Assembly: GCA_963822255.1 (NCBI GenBank) | Contig: CAWGGV010000003.1 | Coordinates: forward strand, 248,001 to 312,000 | Origin: UBA7803 sp963822255 | GTDB lineage: Bacteria > Pseudomonadota > Gammaproteobacteria > Pseudomonadales > Azotimanducaceae | Length of the DNA: 64,000 bases | Reading direction: 5' to 3' | Part shown: piece after piece, positions 26,686 through 35,673 of the stretch | How positions within the stretch are numbered: position 1 is the stretch's first letter | Layout of the letters: each line of letters opens with the position of its first letter | The notes under the pieces: generated by a model | Database searches by the model: none | What the model saw: only the letters and a program-made list of their open reading frames with translations | Told to the model about the DNA's origin: nothing | Position numbers and translations under genes: made by a program

Positions 26686-27937
26686 CTAGATGACTCCCCG
26701 GAAGGGGAGGGTGGCGACGACGCTGCCGTGGTGCAGATCGCCGCAGTCTTTCGGTATCCGGATCAGACAGTTGGCCGCGGCGAAACTCGCCAGGCGGTTG
26801 GAGCTTTGATCTCCGGTGACCGAGACTTCCAGATGCCCCGCAACCTGGCGCAGCGTGCCGCGCTGGAACTCCTCGCGCCCGCGCTGGTGGCGGAGGAAGC
26901 CGCGTAGCACGGCGGGAACTGGAATCGGCGGCTGCGGCTGGCTGCCACATAGCCGTTCGATTGCGGGGATGGCGAGCATGATTGCGGTGACGATCGTCGA
27001 CACCGGATTGCCTGGCAGGCCGAAGAACGCCGCCCGACCCAGGCGCCCGTAAGCGAGCGGCTTTCCGGGCTTCAAATTGAGCTTCCAGAGCTTGAGATCG
27101 CCGATCTCCTCGACTACGTCCTTGACCCAGTCTGCATCGCCTACCGACACGCCGCCGCTGGTGATGATGGCCTGGCAGCTGCCATCGGCCTCTTCCAGCA
27201 CTGCGCGGATCCGCGCTCGATCGTCCGGCACGATGCCGAAATCGCGCACCCGCACCGGCAGACGGTCGAGCAGGAGCCTCAAGGTCAGTCGGTTAGAGTC
27301 GAAGATCTGCCCCGGCCCGAGTGCCTGCCCACCGGGAGCCATCGCGTCCACGAGCTCGTCGCCGGTCGAGAATATGCCGACCACCGGCCGCTCGCGCACT
27401 CCTACCCGGGTGATGCCGCAGGCGGCGAGCCAGCCCACATGGAATTCGCTGAGGCGGCGGCCGGCCTCGAGGATGTCGGTGCCCGCCGCGACGTCGTGAC
27501 CGCGCGGGCGGACGTTGTCGCCTGCGGAGGCCGTCACGTCCACCCACACCGTGTCGCCGTCGATGCGGCAATTCTCCTGGATCACGACCGTGTCGAGGTC
27601 GTCGGGTACCGCGCCACCGGTGAAGATTCGAACGCAGCCGCCGGCCGGCGTGGGACCGCTCGAGGGCCGGCCGGCGTAGGTGGTGCCGGTCAACGACAGG
27701 CGATGGGGCGGGTCGCCCTGCAGATCGCTTGAGCGCACCGCATAACCGTCCATGGCCGAGGCCGCGAACGGTGGCAGGCTGATCGGCGCCGTTACCGCCT
27801 CTGCCAGCACCCTGCCGAGCGCCGCAGGCACGTCGACCTGCTCCGACCTGATCTACCGGTCGGGTGTCGGCGAGGATCGCGGCGAGCGCGTCGTCGAGAT
27901 CGAGCCGTGATTCGGACCAGGCGCCGGCGTTCTCCAT
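26686..27937 (-). CDS. moeA: Molybdopterin molybdenumtransferase MoeA, with one apparent frameshift
   Basis: MoeA inserts molybdenum into adenylylated molybdopterin. Recognised segments: LPPFAASAMDGYAV, the MPT-binding region GIFSTGDELV, SNRLTLRLLL, TSGGVSVGDADWVKDV and FFGLPGNPVSTIV. I place the start at an ATG ending at about 27937 (MENAGAWSESRLDLDDALAAI), which needs one extra base removed near 27853; length is then 416 residues, close to E. coli MoeA. The first bases after the break (PAALGRVLAEAV) follow naturally. It is divergent from tsaB. Confidence 0.93.
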
Positions 27938-28005
27938 GGGGGCTCCGCTGTGGGTGGGGACCACGACCAGTGTGAGCCGCGGATCGGCTCCGCTACCATA
28001 CGCTC

Positions 28006-28713
28006 ATGCCGACGCTGTTAGCCGTGGAAACGTCCGGACCGCTTTGCTCACTGGCCATTCACGTGTCCGGCCGCTGGTTCGAGGATACACACAACGTCGA
28101 GCGGCTGCACAACCGGGTGGTGCTCGAAAGGCTGGACGCGTTGACGACGGCGGCCGGGATCGGCGGGCGACGGTTCGACGCGGTCGCGTTTGGCGCCGGA
28201 CCGGGTTCGTTCACGGGAGTGCGGATTGCTGCGGCGGTGGCTCAGGGCGTCGCCTTCGCCAGCGATGCTCCCGTGGTGCCCGTGCCGTCGTCGCGGGCGC
28301 TGGCGGCCGCTGCGCTGGCGCACCCGGACTGGCCGGCGGATGCGGCTGGGCTCGTTACCGTGACCCGTTCCCGGCGCGACGCCTACTACGTTGCCGGCTT
28401 CACGATGGCGGAGGGACATCCGGCCGTCTGGCTGGACGACCGGCTGCACCAGGGCACGGCGGTGCCCGCCGAGTTGGCGAAGGCCGTCGGGTCGGCACAG
28501 GGCCCGGCAGAACGTGAACGATGGGTCGGTGCCGGCGATCGTCCGCCCTGGTGGCCGGGGTCGATGCGGTTTCTGGATGCGGTGCGGGTCACCGCAGCCG
28601 TCGTCGGCAGGCTCGCGCTCGCCATGCTCGAGCGGCAGGAAAGCGTGCCCGCCGAAGCGGCGCTGCCGCTGTACGTCTCCGGCGATTCTCCGTGGCGTCC
28701 GCGGCGTCACTGA
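28006..28713 (+). CDS. tsaB: tRNA threonylcarbamoyladenosine biosynthesis protein TsaB
   Basis: TsaB is the non-catalytic partner of TsaD in making t6A37 of ANN-decoding tRNAs. The N-terminal actin-like fold shows LLAVETSGPLCSLAI, then HNRVVLERLDAL and the signature FGAGPGSFTGVRIAAAVAQG. 235 residues, usual length. It is followed after 13 bases by rsmJ. The frame is intact. Confidence 0.93.
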   Translation: MPTLLAVETSGPLCSLAIHVSGRWFEDTHNVERLHNRVVLERLDALTTAAGIGGRRFDAVAFGAGPGSFTGVRIAAAVAQGVAFASDAPVVPVPSSRALAAAALAHPDWPADAAGLVTVTRSRRDAYYVAGFTMAEGHPAVWLDDRLHQGTAVPAELAKAVGSAQGPAERERWVGAGDRPPWWPGSMRFLDAVRVTAAVVGRLALAMLERQESVPAEAALPLYVSGDSPWRPRRH

Positions 28714-28726
28714 GGGGCAGCAGGCC

Positions 28727-29462
28727 ATGAGCGACAGCGTTGGGCGCGTCAGGCATCTGTACTACCACCCGGCCGCGCGGCGGCTGGCCGAGCCGTGGCG
28801 GACACGTTTCCTGCTGGCCGAGCGGGAGCGCCCGCCGACGGCTCACGACGGCTTCTACCTGTGGGCGTCTGACGACCATCTGGAGCTGCGCGGCGGACCG
28901 GGCGGCGGCGGGATCTGGATCTCCGAAGCAGAGCTCCTGCGCCGCGGTGCCGAGGGCAGCGAGCTGGCAAGGGCGTGTGCGGCCCGCTCCGGTCCCAGGG
29001 TGCTCGATGCCATGGCAGGTTGGGGGGTGGACGCGCTTACGCTCGCCGCCCGCGGCTGTCGGGTCACCCTGGTCGAGCGCGAGCCGGCCATTGCGGCTCT
29101 CCAGGCGGATCTGGTCCAGCGCAGCCGTATCACCGGCGTGGAGTGCCGCGTGGGACGACGGCTACGCGGCCGTTTGCGAAGGGGGCTGGGACGTGGTGTA
29201 CCTGGACCCGATGTTTCCCGAGCGCCGCAAAGGCGCGTTGCCCGGCAAACGGATGCAGTGGCTGGCTGCCCTCGCCGAGCCGGATCCACGACCGATCTCC
29301 GCGTGGCTCTCGGCCGCTGCGGCTCACGCTCACCACCGTGTCGTGCTGAAGCGCCGGCGCAAGGACCCTGTGGTGGCGCCTCCCGACTGGCAGATCGTCG
29401 GCCGGACCGTTCGATACGATGTTTATCGCGCGGACGCGGCGGCTTCCTGCAGCACCGCATAG
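28727..29462 (+). CDS. rsmJ: 16S rRNA (guanine-1516-N2)-methyltransferase RsmJ, with one apparent frameshift
   Basis: A SAM-dependent rRNA methyltransferase. The N-terminal part reaches VLDAMAGWGVDALTLAARGC (SAM motif I) and VTLVEREPAIAAL; the C-terminal part reads DVVYLDPMFPERRKGALPGK, with the catalytic DPM(F)P signature, and ends near ASCSTA. One extra G near 29151 separates them. Repaired length 244 residues, close to E. coli YhiQ. The 3' end overlaps that of plsB on the opposite strand by 40 bases. Confidence 0.9.
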
Positions 29463-31891
29463 CGGAAGTCCGGGTCGATGACGCCCTCGGATGCCTTCAA
29501 AACGTCCTCGACAATCGGCGTCCACACCAGCTCCCGGTCGGGCGTCTCGGTGACCACGCCGCTGGCGATCAACGCGTCGACGAAACGGTGGAACAGGCGC
29601 TCGTCGAAAAACTCCGGGGCGTTCAGGCCGTAGAGCCTCGCCATGGTCTGCGCGACGCGCCGGCTGTGCTCCTGCAGAGACTGGCGTGTGTGCGCCCGCC
29701 GACCGGCCTGGTGGAGCAGACCAACGACGATGTAGAGGCGCTCCAAGGTCGGCATGATGAGGCGCGCCAGCAGTCGGAGCTGGTAGTGCTGCGGGCTCTG
29801 CACCGGCGGCGGCGCAAACCCGTCGTCCGCGGAACGGACCAGCAGCCCCACGGCCACCATGTGACCCAGCCAGCGCTCCACGGCCTCGGCCGTCTCCGCT
29901 GTCTGCAACTCGTCGGCGATGTACGGGAACACGGCGGCCGCCATCCGCTTGACCACCTCGAGGTGCGCCGGCCGCCGGCGGTTGCGTACCAGGCACGCGA
30001 TGAACGATGGCAATGCCAGCACATGGACCACGTTGTTCCGGTACCAGGTCATCAGCACCGCTGTGAAAGCGTCGTGGCCGAGCACCTCCCCCTGCGGCAG
30101 CGATTCCCGGGTGAGCATGCCGAGAGACTCCACCCGCGACACCAGGGCGGCTGCGGAAGCGTCGGGAATGAGGTAGTCGTGGCGGTCGGCGTCCCGGCGC
30201 AGCAGCTCCAGATAGCAGTCCAGCTGGGCGAGCAAGGTGCGCTCTTCGATGGCGAGCCGCGGCATACACAGGGTCACCAGCGCCACCAGGTTGATGGCGT
30301 TGAGCGCCGCCGCGGCGTTGATGCGGTTCATCACCTCGCGGCCGAGCCGCTCGGCGATCGCCCCGGTATCGCCGGTAATCGGCCCCGTTGCCGCCAGCCA
30401 GTCCCCCAGCATCAGCGGCTCGCCGATTTTGACGTCAACCGCGCCGAAGTTCTGGCGGATGAGCTTGAGGCTCCGGAGGATGTCACCCAGGGACTCGCGT
30501 TTCTTTTCCGCACCCTTGAGCTCGTTCAAGTAGCTGCCGGCCTCCACCAGCTTTTCGTAGCCCAGATACACGGGCACCAGCGCCAGGGGCTTCGGCACCC
30601 CTCGCTGCTGGTGCTCGATGGTCATCTTCAACAGGCCCAGCCGAGGGGGCAGCAGCCTGCCCGTGCGCGTGCGTCCGCCCTCGGGGAAGAACTCCACGCT
30701 GTGGCCGCGCCGGTAGACCTGGTAGAGGTATTCGGCGAACACCGCAGCATACAGCGCATCGTCCCGGAAGCTGCGGCGCATGAAGAAGGCGCCGCCACGG
30801 CGCAGGATGCTGCCTAGAATGGGCAGGTTGAGATTGTCACCGGCGGCGATGTGGGGAACCATCAGGCCCTGCTGGAAAAGCAGATAGGACAGCAGCAGAT
30901 AATCCAGATGGCTTCGGTGAGACGGAACGTAGACCAGGGTGTGGTCACCGGCCAATGCCGTCAGCCGTTCCGTGCCGTGCAGAGTCACCCCCCGGTAGAT
31001 GCGGTTCCAGAACCAGCGCAGTACCCGATCGATCACCCGGAGGGCCGGGTAGGAGAGATTCGAGGCGATCTCGCCGGCATAGGCGCGGGCGCGTTTCTCG
31101 AGCTTGGCTCTGGCCCGCGGATCCTCGTCGGCGTCTATGATCGCGCGTACGCTGCGGCTGCGTAGAATTCGCCGTGCCAAGGTGCGCTGATGGGACAGGT
31201 CAGGGCCCATGGTGGCCACCCGGGCCTGACGCAGCCGTACCCGCAACAGCCGCGCCGTCCGTCGGCGCACCCGCTCGGCGTCGCCGCCGGTGAGATCGGC
31301 CAGCTGCAGCGGCCGGCCGAAGTGCACGACGATGTCCTTGCGTGAGAGAAACAGGTTCACCAGCCGTTTCAGCCGCGAGGTCACCGCCCAGTTTTCCGAC
31401 AGCAAGGCGCGCAGCAGCGAGCGTTCCCGGTTGGGCGCACGCCCCCAGTACACGCCGACCGGCACCAGGGTGCCCGCAAGCGGGCCTTGCTCGGCCACCG
31501 TGTCGAGCAGCGCCACCATGCGGCGGGAGTAGCTGGCCATGGTGTTGGGCCGGAACCAGCCATGGGAGGCTCGGTTCAGAAAGAAAAAGCGCCGGCGCTC
31601 GCCGATGCCATCGACCTCGATGGGCTGGAGCGGGCTCGGCAGGCCCAACTCCTCGGCAACCAGGTCGACCACGATCAGGTCGGAGAGCGAGCGGGTCTCC
31701 AGGGCGTACAGCAGCGGCGGGGACGCAACCGTGCCGCCGCTTCCCGGCGCGCCGGCTGCCGGCGCGGCCTCACATGGTGGCGGGGTACAGGACAGCAGGG
31801 CTTCGGCGGTCATGCCCGCCTTGCGGGGCTGGATGATGGCGCCGATCAGGCGCCGGTTGAGTCGATAGAGAAGACGCTTCAGCCGATCCAT
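29423..31891 (-). CDS. plsB: Glycerol-3-phosphate 1-O-acyltransferase PlsB
   Basis: An inner-membrane-associated enzyme that acylates sn-glycerol-3-phosphate at position 1, starting phospholipid synthesis. The acyltransferase H-x4-D motif is H325/D330 in PSHRSHLD, followed by GGAFFMRRSF, EFFPEGGRTRTGR and PVYLGYEKLVE, the blocks II-IV of the family. 822 residues, normal for PlsB (about 807 in E. coli). It lies eight bases after gspD on the same strand. No frameshift. Confidence 0.95.
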   Translation of the reverse strand: MDRLKRLLYRLNRRLIGAIIQPRKAGMTAEALLSCTPPPCEAAPAAGAPGSGGTVASPPLLYALETRSLSDLIVVDLVAEELGLPSPLQPIEVDGIGERRRFFFLNRASHGWFRPNTMASYSRRMVALLDTVAEQGPLAGTLVPVGVYWGRAPNRERSLLRALLSENWAVTSRLKRLVNLFLSRKDIVVHFGRPLQLADLTGGDAERVRRRTARLLRVRLRQARVATMGPDLSHQRTLARRILRSRSVRAIIDADEDPRARAKLEKRARAYAGEIASNLSYPALRVIDRVLRWFWNRIYRGVTLHGTERLTALAGDHTLVYVPSHRSHLDYLLLSYLLFQQGLMVPHIAAGDNLNLPILGSILRRGGAFFMRRSFRDDALYAAVFAEYLYQVYRRGHSVEFFPEGGRTRTGRLLPPRLGLLKMTIEHQQRGVPKPLALVPVYLGYEKLVEAGSYLNELKGAEKKRESLGDILRSLKLIRQNFGAVDVKIGEPLMLGDWLAATGPITGDTGAIAERLGREVMNRINAAAALNAINLVALVTLCMPRLAIEERTLLAQLDCYLELLRRDADRHDYLIPDASAAALVSRVESLGMLTRESLPQGEVLGHDAFTAVLMTWYRNNVVHVLALPSFIACLVRNRRRPAHLEVVKRMAAAVFPYIADELQTAETAEAVERWLGHMVAVGLLVRSADDGFAPPPVQSPQHYQLRLLARLIMPTLERLYIVVGLLHQAGRRAHTRQSLQEHSRRVAQTMARLYGLNAPEFFDERLFHRFVDALIASGVVTETPDRELVWTPIVEDVLKASEGVIDPDFRYAVLQEAAASAR

Positions 31892-31898
31892 GGGCGGA

Positions 31899-33905
31899 TC
31901 ATGGCGTCTCCGGTGTGAAGTTGCGACCGCGCAGCAGGTCTTCCGGCTTTGCCATCCCGCCGCGCGACTGGATTTCTACCTCCCAGACGTCATTGTACTT
32001 GCGGTCGGTCACCTGCTTGGCGTCCTTGGCGTTGCGGATCACGGTGGGGCGCAGGAATACCAGCAGGTTCAGCTTCTCGTGCTTCTTGCTGGTCGATCGG
32101 AACAGACGCCCCACCAGCGGCACGTCGCCGAGCAGCGGAACCTTCTTCATCGTGTCGTTGATGTTGTCGCGGATCAGGCCGCCCAGCACGATGGTCTGCC
32201 GGTCATCGGCGAGAATGGTCGTTTCGATGGAGCGTTTGGACGTCACCACGTCGGAGAAGGCGCTGCTGCTGATGGGCGCGTCGATGACGTTGGTGACGTC
32301 CTGGGCCACGTCGAGTCGCACCGACTTGCCGTCGTGGATGTGCGGCGTCACCGTGAGCTGCAGGCCCACGTCTTCCCGCTGTATCGTCGTGAAGGGGTTG
32401 TTGGCGCCCGTGGTGTCGGTGGTGAACGTGCCCGTGCGGAACGGCACCTCGTTGCCGACGACGATCTTCGCCTCCTGATTGTCGAGGGTGAGAATGCTCG
32501 GGGTGGACAGCAGGTTGGCGTTGGAGTTGGTGGCCAGCGCCTGCACGACCGCGCCGAACGAGATGTCGTTGACGTTGATCTTGGCGGCAGCCAGGGTCGG
32601 GGTAGAGACGTTGGCCAGCGCACTCAGCACGTCCACGCTGCCGTCGCTGCCGACCAGATTGCCGAGCAGGCTGGAGATCACGCCATCCAGGGTGGTGCTG
32701 AACAGCGGCACGGTCTTGCCGCTCTGATCGGCGCCGGCCATCTCTATGCCGATGCTGGAATTGTCGGTGATGGTCACCTCGACGATGGCGGCCTCGATCA
32801 GCACCTGCGTGCGGCGGATGTCGAGCTGATCGAGAATCGACTGGATGTCGTTCATGACGGACGGATCGGCGCGCACGACGATGGCGTTCAGACTCTCGTC
32901 GGCCTTGATGGTGGGCCCGGCCGAGCTGCCGCCGGCCCCGGCGCCGCCGCCGCCCTGCTGCTGCGCGCCGCCTCCGGCGGCCGCTTCCTTCACCATGCCC
33001 TGCAGCAGCTCCGCTACCTTGGTGGCGTCGGCATACCGCAGGTAGATCACCTGGGTGGACCCGGTGGCCGTGGCCGGCTGATCCAGCTTATCGACCAGCT
33101 TCAGGATCTGAGCGACCGGGAGGGGCGAGCCCCGCACCACCAGCGAATTGTTCCGCTCATTGGCGATGAGCTGCACGCTCTGCGGCCCCTGGGAGCCTTT
33201 GCCGATCTGATCGGGCGCCACCTGCTGCAGCATCGTCACGACGTTGCTGACGAACGCGTGCTTGAGCGGCACCATGACCACCTCGCGATCGTCGGCGACG
33301 TCGATCTGCTTGATGAGGCGTATCAGCCGCTCGATGTTGTCGGCATGGTCGCTGACGATGACGACGTTGGGCTTCGCCACCGCCGCGATGTGACCGTACT
33401 GGGGAATCAACGGGCGAAGTATCTTCACGAGCTCCGAGGAGTCCACGTTCTGGGCGGAGATGACGCGGGTGACGATCTCCTCGGGCGGCAGCTTTTCCAG
33501 ATCGCCGGTGGGTCCCGGGCTCTGCTTTGCCGTGGCGGTCTGCTCGATACGGATGATTCCGCCGGAAGCGACCGCTGTCCAGTTGTGGACGCGCAGCACC
33601 GACAGGAAGAGCTGGTAGACGGCGTCCTTGTCCATGGGCTCGCTGGAGATCACGGTGACGTTGCCTTTGATGCGCGGGTCCACCACGAAGGTCTTGCCGG
33701 TGATCTCCGCCACCTGAGCGATGAACTCGTTCAGGTCGGCGTTCTTGATGTTGATCTTCCAGGTCTGGTCCTGGGGCGACGACGGCCGGGAAGGCTGCGC
33801 TTGCGCGGAGGGCGGCTGTTGCTGTGCCCGCGGCGCCGGCGGGGCGCAGGTGAGGAAGACACCGACGATGACGGCGGCCAGGGTGCGGATGCTCGTTCTC
33901 ATCAT
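31899..33905 (-). CDS. gspD: Type II secretion system secretin GspD
   Basis: Outer-membrane channel of the type II secretion system. A signal peptide (about residues 1-27) precedes N0 (TWKINIKNADLNEFIAQVAE) and KH-like N1-N3 domains. A Gln/Gly-rich linker (GGGAQQQGGGGAGAGG) sits near residue 310, in the middle of N3. The secretin core shows VPLLGDVPLVGRLFRS and LLVFLRPTVI. 668 residues. The gene follows gspC by 34 bases. There is no lipobox, so a separate pilotin would be needed if one is used. Confidence 0.95.
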   Translation of the reverse strand: MMRTSIRTLAAVIVGVFLTCAPPAPRAQQQPPSAQAQPSRPSSPQDQTWKINIKNADLNEFIAQVAEITGKTFVVDPRIKGNVTVISSEPMDKDAVYQLFLSVLRVHNWTAVASGGIIRIEQTATAKQSPGPTGDLEKLPPEEIVTRVISAQNVDSSELVKILRPLIPQYGHIAAVAKPNVVIVSDHADNIERLIRLIKQIDVADDREVVMVPLKHAFVSNVVTMLQQVAPDQIGKGSQGPQSVQLIANERNNSLVVRGSPLPVAQILKLVDKLDQPATATGSTQVIYLRYADATKVAELLQGMVKEAAAGGGAQQQGGGGAGAGGSSAGPTIKADESLNAIVVRADPSVMNDIQSILDQLDIRRTQVLIEAAIVEVTITDNSSIGIEMAGADQSGKTVPLFSTTLDGVISSLLGNLVGSDGSVDVLSALANVSTPTLAAAKINVNDISFGAVVQALATNSNANLLSTPSILTLDNQEAKIVVGNEVPFRTGTFTTDTTGANNPFTTIQREDVGLQLTVTPHIHDGKSVRLDVAQDVTNVIDAPISSSAFSDVVTSKRSIETTILADDRQTIVLGGLIRDNINDTMKKVPLLGDVPLVGRLFRSTSKKHEKLNLLVFLRPTVIRNAKDAKQVTDRKYNDVWEVEIQSRGGMAKPEDLLRGRNFTPETP

Positions 33906-33939
33906 TATTGTTGCGGAGAAGCGGTTGTCGAATGAGCCA

Positions 33940-34878
33940 TCACTTGAGCGATGCCGTCACGAAGAACCGCCGGTTCCCCCTCTGTACTTCCAAGCGGGCC
34001 GAGCCCTGGGCCAGCACGTTGTCCAGTTCCTGCCGGTCGGACTTGAGATCGCCGACAGGCCGGCCATTGACCGAAAGAACGACGTCACCCGGCTGCAGGC
34101 CAGTTTGACTGAGGTAGGGTGACCGGGCAAGGTCACCGATCCGGTAGCCTTCGGCCGCCCCCTCGGCGACCGGCTGGACACCGAGCTCGTCGAGTGCCTG
34201 GGACGGGTTCTGGTCCAGTTGCTGGCGGTACTCGTCGACCAGATTCTGCAGGTTGGGGTCTTGCATCTGCGTGCCCGGCTCGGCGGCCGAATACGGGTCG
34301 TCCGTGGCCTGCTCGTCGGGGGGGTAGTCTTCCATCACGTCCGGAAACGACTGGTCGACGCCGTCGGCATCGGTGGGTCCGGACGGGGTTCGGTAGGCGA
34401 GGTTCTCCCCCGGCTGCGGGAAATTCAGGGTCTCCCGACTGCCGGCACGGCGCAGCACCACGTAGTTGTGGTGCACTTCCACCAGGGTCGCGTTTCCCGG
34501 TACTTCGTCGCCGACGTCGTAGTTGATGCCCTGCCGGCCCTTCTCGGCGATGGTGGCGGCGGAGTCTTCCGGATCATCGGCCTCGTACACCGCCAGCAGC
34601 TCCAGCGGCAGACGGGTCACCACCGCCGGCTGATCCACCGGCTCTTGCGGGGCCTGATCGGCGGCGCCGAAAAGATTGCCCGCCAGGATCGCGTTGAGAT
34701 CAGGCGCGGCGCGGGTGACGGCGGGCTGACGGTTCACCTGGCCCTGTTGCACGCCGGTGGTCGGTGACGAGAGGAAATACAGCACGCTGGTCGCCAAGGT
34801 ATAGGCGATGCCCGCCACGACCAGCCAGCGGGCCGGTAGGGCCAGCTTTTCTGCGACGTCGTTCACCGCGTGGTTCAC
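33940..34878 (-). CDS. gspC: Type II secretion system protein GspC
   Basis: GspC links the inner-membrane assembly platform to the secretin. One transmembrane helix near residues 18-36 (WLVVAGIAYTLATSVLYFL) is followed by a periplasmic homology-region domain (LELLAVYEADDPEDSAATIA; YDVGDEVPGNATL) and a C-terminal PDZ domain (TGLQPGDVVLSVNGRPVGDL). A long acidic linker lies between them. 312 residues. Order gspN-gspC-gspD on this strand. Confidence 0.92.
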   Translation of the reverse strand: MNHAVNDVAEKLALPARWLVVAGIAYTLATSVLYFLSSPTTGVQQGQVNRQPAVTRAAPDLNAILAGNLFGAADQAPQEPVDQPAVVTRLPLELLAVYEADDPEDSAATIAEKGRQGINYDVGDEVPGNATLVEVHHNYVVLRRAGSRETLNFPQPGENLAYRTPSGPTDADGVDQSFPDVMEDYPPDEQATDDPYSAAEPGTQMQDPNLQNLVDEYRQQLDQNPSQALDELGVQPVAEGAAEGYRIGDLARSPYLSQTGLQPGDVVLSVNGRPVGDLKSDRQELDNVLAQGSARLEVQRGNRRFFVTASLK

Positions 34879-34947
34879 TGCTCGACTGAGTCCGAATCCA
34901 TGGTGTGCATGAATGAAGTGTAGTGGATGTGAGGTAAGACCCTGATG

Positions 34948-35673
34948 TTAGAAGAGTTGTTCCTCGACCTCTAGCACCACGTCATGATCGTCGTGGGACC
35001 CTGGCCAGGGGTTGCCCGCCAGCTCCGTGAGAAGCTGAGTCACCCCGATACGGATGAAGCCGTTGGGCTGCATCGCCAGGTGCAACAGCGGCGTCTGACC
35101 ACCCTGAGGATAGACCACCGCCTCGAGGCCGTCGCCGATGTAGGCTGCCAGCGGCGGCAGAGCGCCCGAAAACGAGCGGCCGCCGAGCCGGTAGCTGACC
35201 GGGCCCCCGGTCCAGGTGAGGTCGCCCGAGCCTGCGCCGCCGCCGGCCTGCGGGTAATCGTAAGGTACCTTTATGTGCGCGTCGTGAAATTCGAGATCGC
35301 CCGTTAGCGCGATCTCGTAGCTCTGCAGCCAGCGGTTGGCGAACGCCGCCGACGCCTGGCCGTTCAACGTGGCTTCGCTGCCGGAGGTGCCGAGGTCCAC
35401 CGCGCCGGAGAGGTGCTGCTCGGTACCGCGGAGAGTCACGTGATAGGCGACGGTGCCGCGAACGAGGCTGACTGGCTGGAAGTCCCAGCCGAGCCGTCCG
35501 GCCGACTGACCCGCCAGGTACAGCGCTCCGCTGCCGTCCCACAGGGTGCCGCGGGTGTCGAGCAGTTCCACGCCGTGTCCCGCCGGCATCGCCGCCCGCA
35601 TCAGCGAAGCGGGCGCCAGGGCCACGGCGAACGCCAGGAACAGCAGCAGGCCGATCAGCACCGTCCTGATCAC
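34948..35673 (-). CDS. gspN: Type II secretion system protein GspN
   Basis: A 241-residue protein with one N-terminal transmembrane helix (RTVLIGLLLFLAFAVALAP) and a periplasmic domain typical of GspN (GVELLDTRGTLWDGSGAL; GRLGWDFQPVSL). GTG 35673 overlaps the dapE stop by four bases and gives a well-formed membrane anchor; the frame is open further upstream but that stretch lies antisense-like inside dapE. GspN is an accessory inner-membrane component present in only some type II systems. Confidence 0.85.
   Translation of the reverse strand: MIRTVLIGLLLFLAFAVALAPASLMRAAMPAGHGVELLDTRGTLWDGSGALYLAGQSAGRLGWDFQPVSLVRGTVAYHVTLRGTEQHLSGAVDLGTSGSEATLNGQASAAFANRWLQSYEIALTGDLEFHDAHIKVPYDYPQAGGGAGSGDLTWTGGPVSYRLGGRSFSGALPPLAAYIGDGLEAVVYPQGGQTPLLHLAMQPNGFIRIGVTQLLTELAGNPWPGSHDDHDVVLEVEEQLF

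Noticed and set aside
25160..26950. Long minus-strand frames opposite the H1-like gene (Phe/Ala/Gly- or Arg/Leu-rich)
   Set aside because: They are translations of the complementary repeat sequence; no start signal or domain.
28391..30817. An 808-codon plus-strand frame joining the first part of rsmJ to sequence opposite plsB
   Set aside because: Only about 140 residues match RsmJ; the rest is antisense to an intact plsB.
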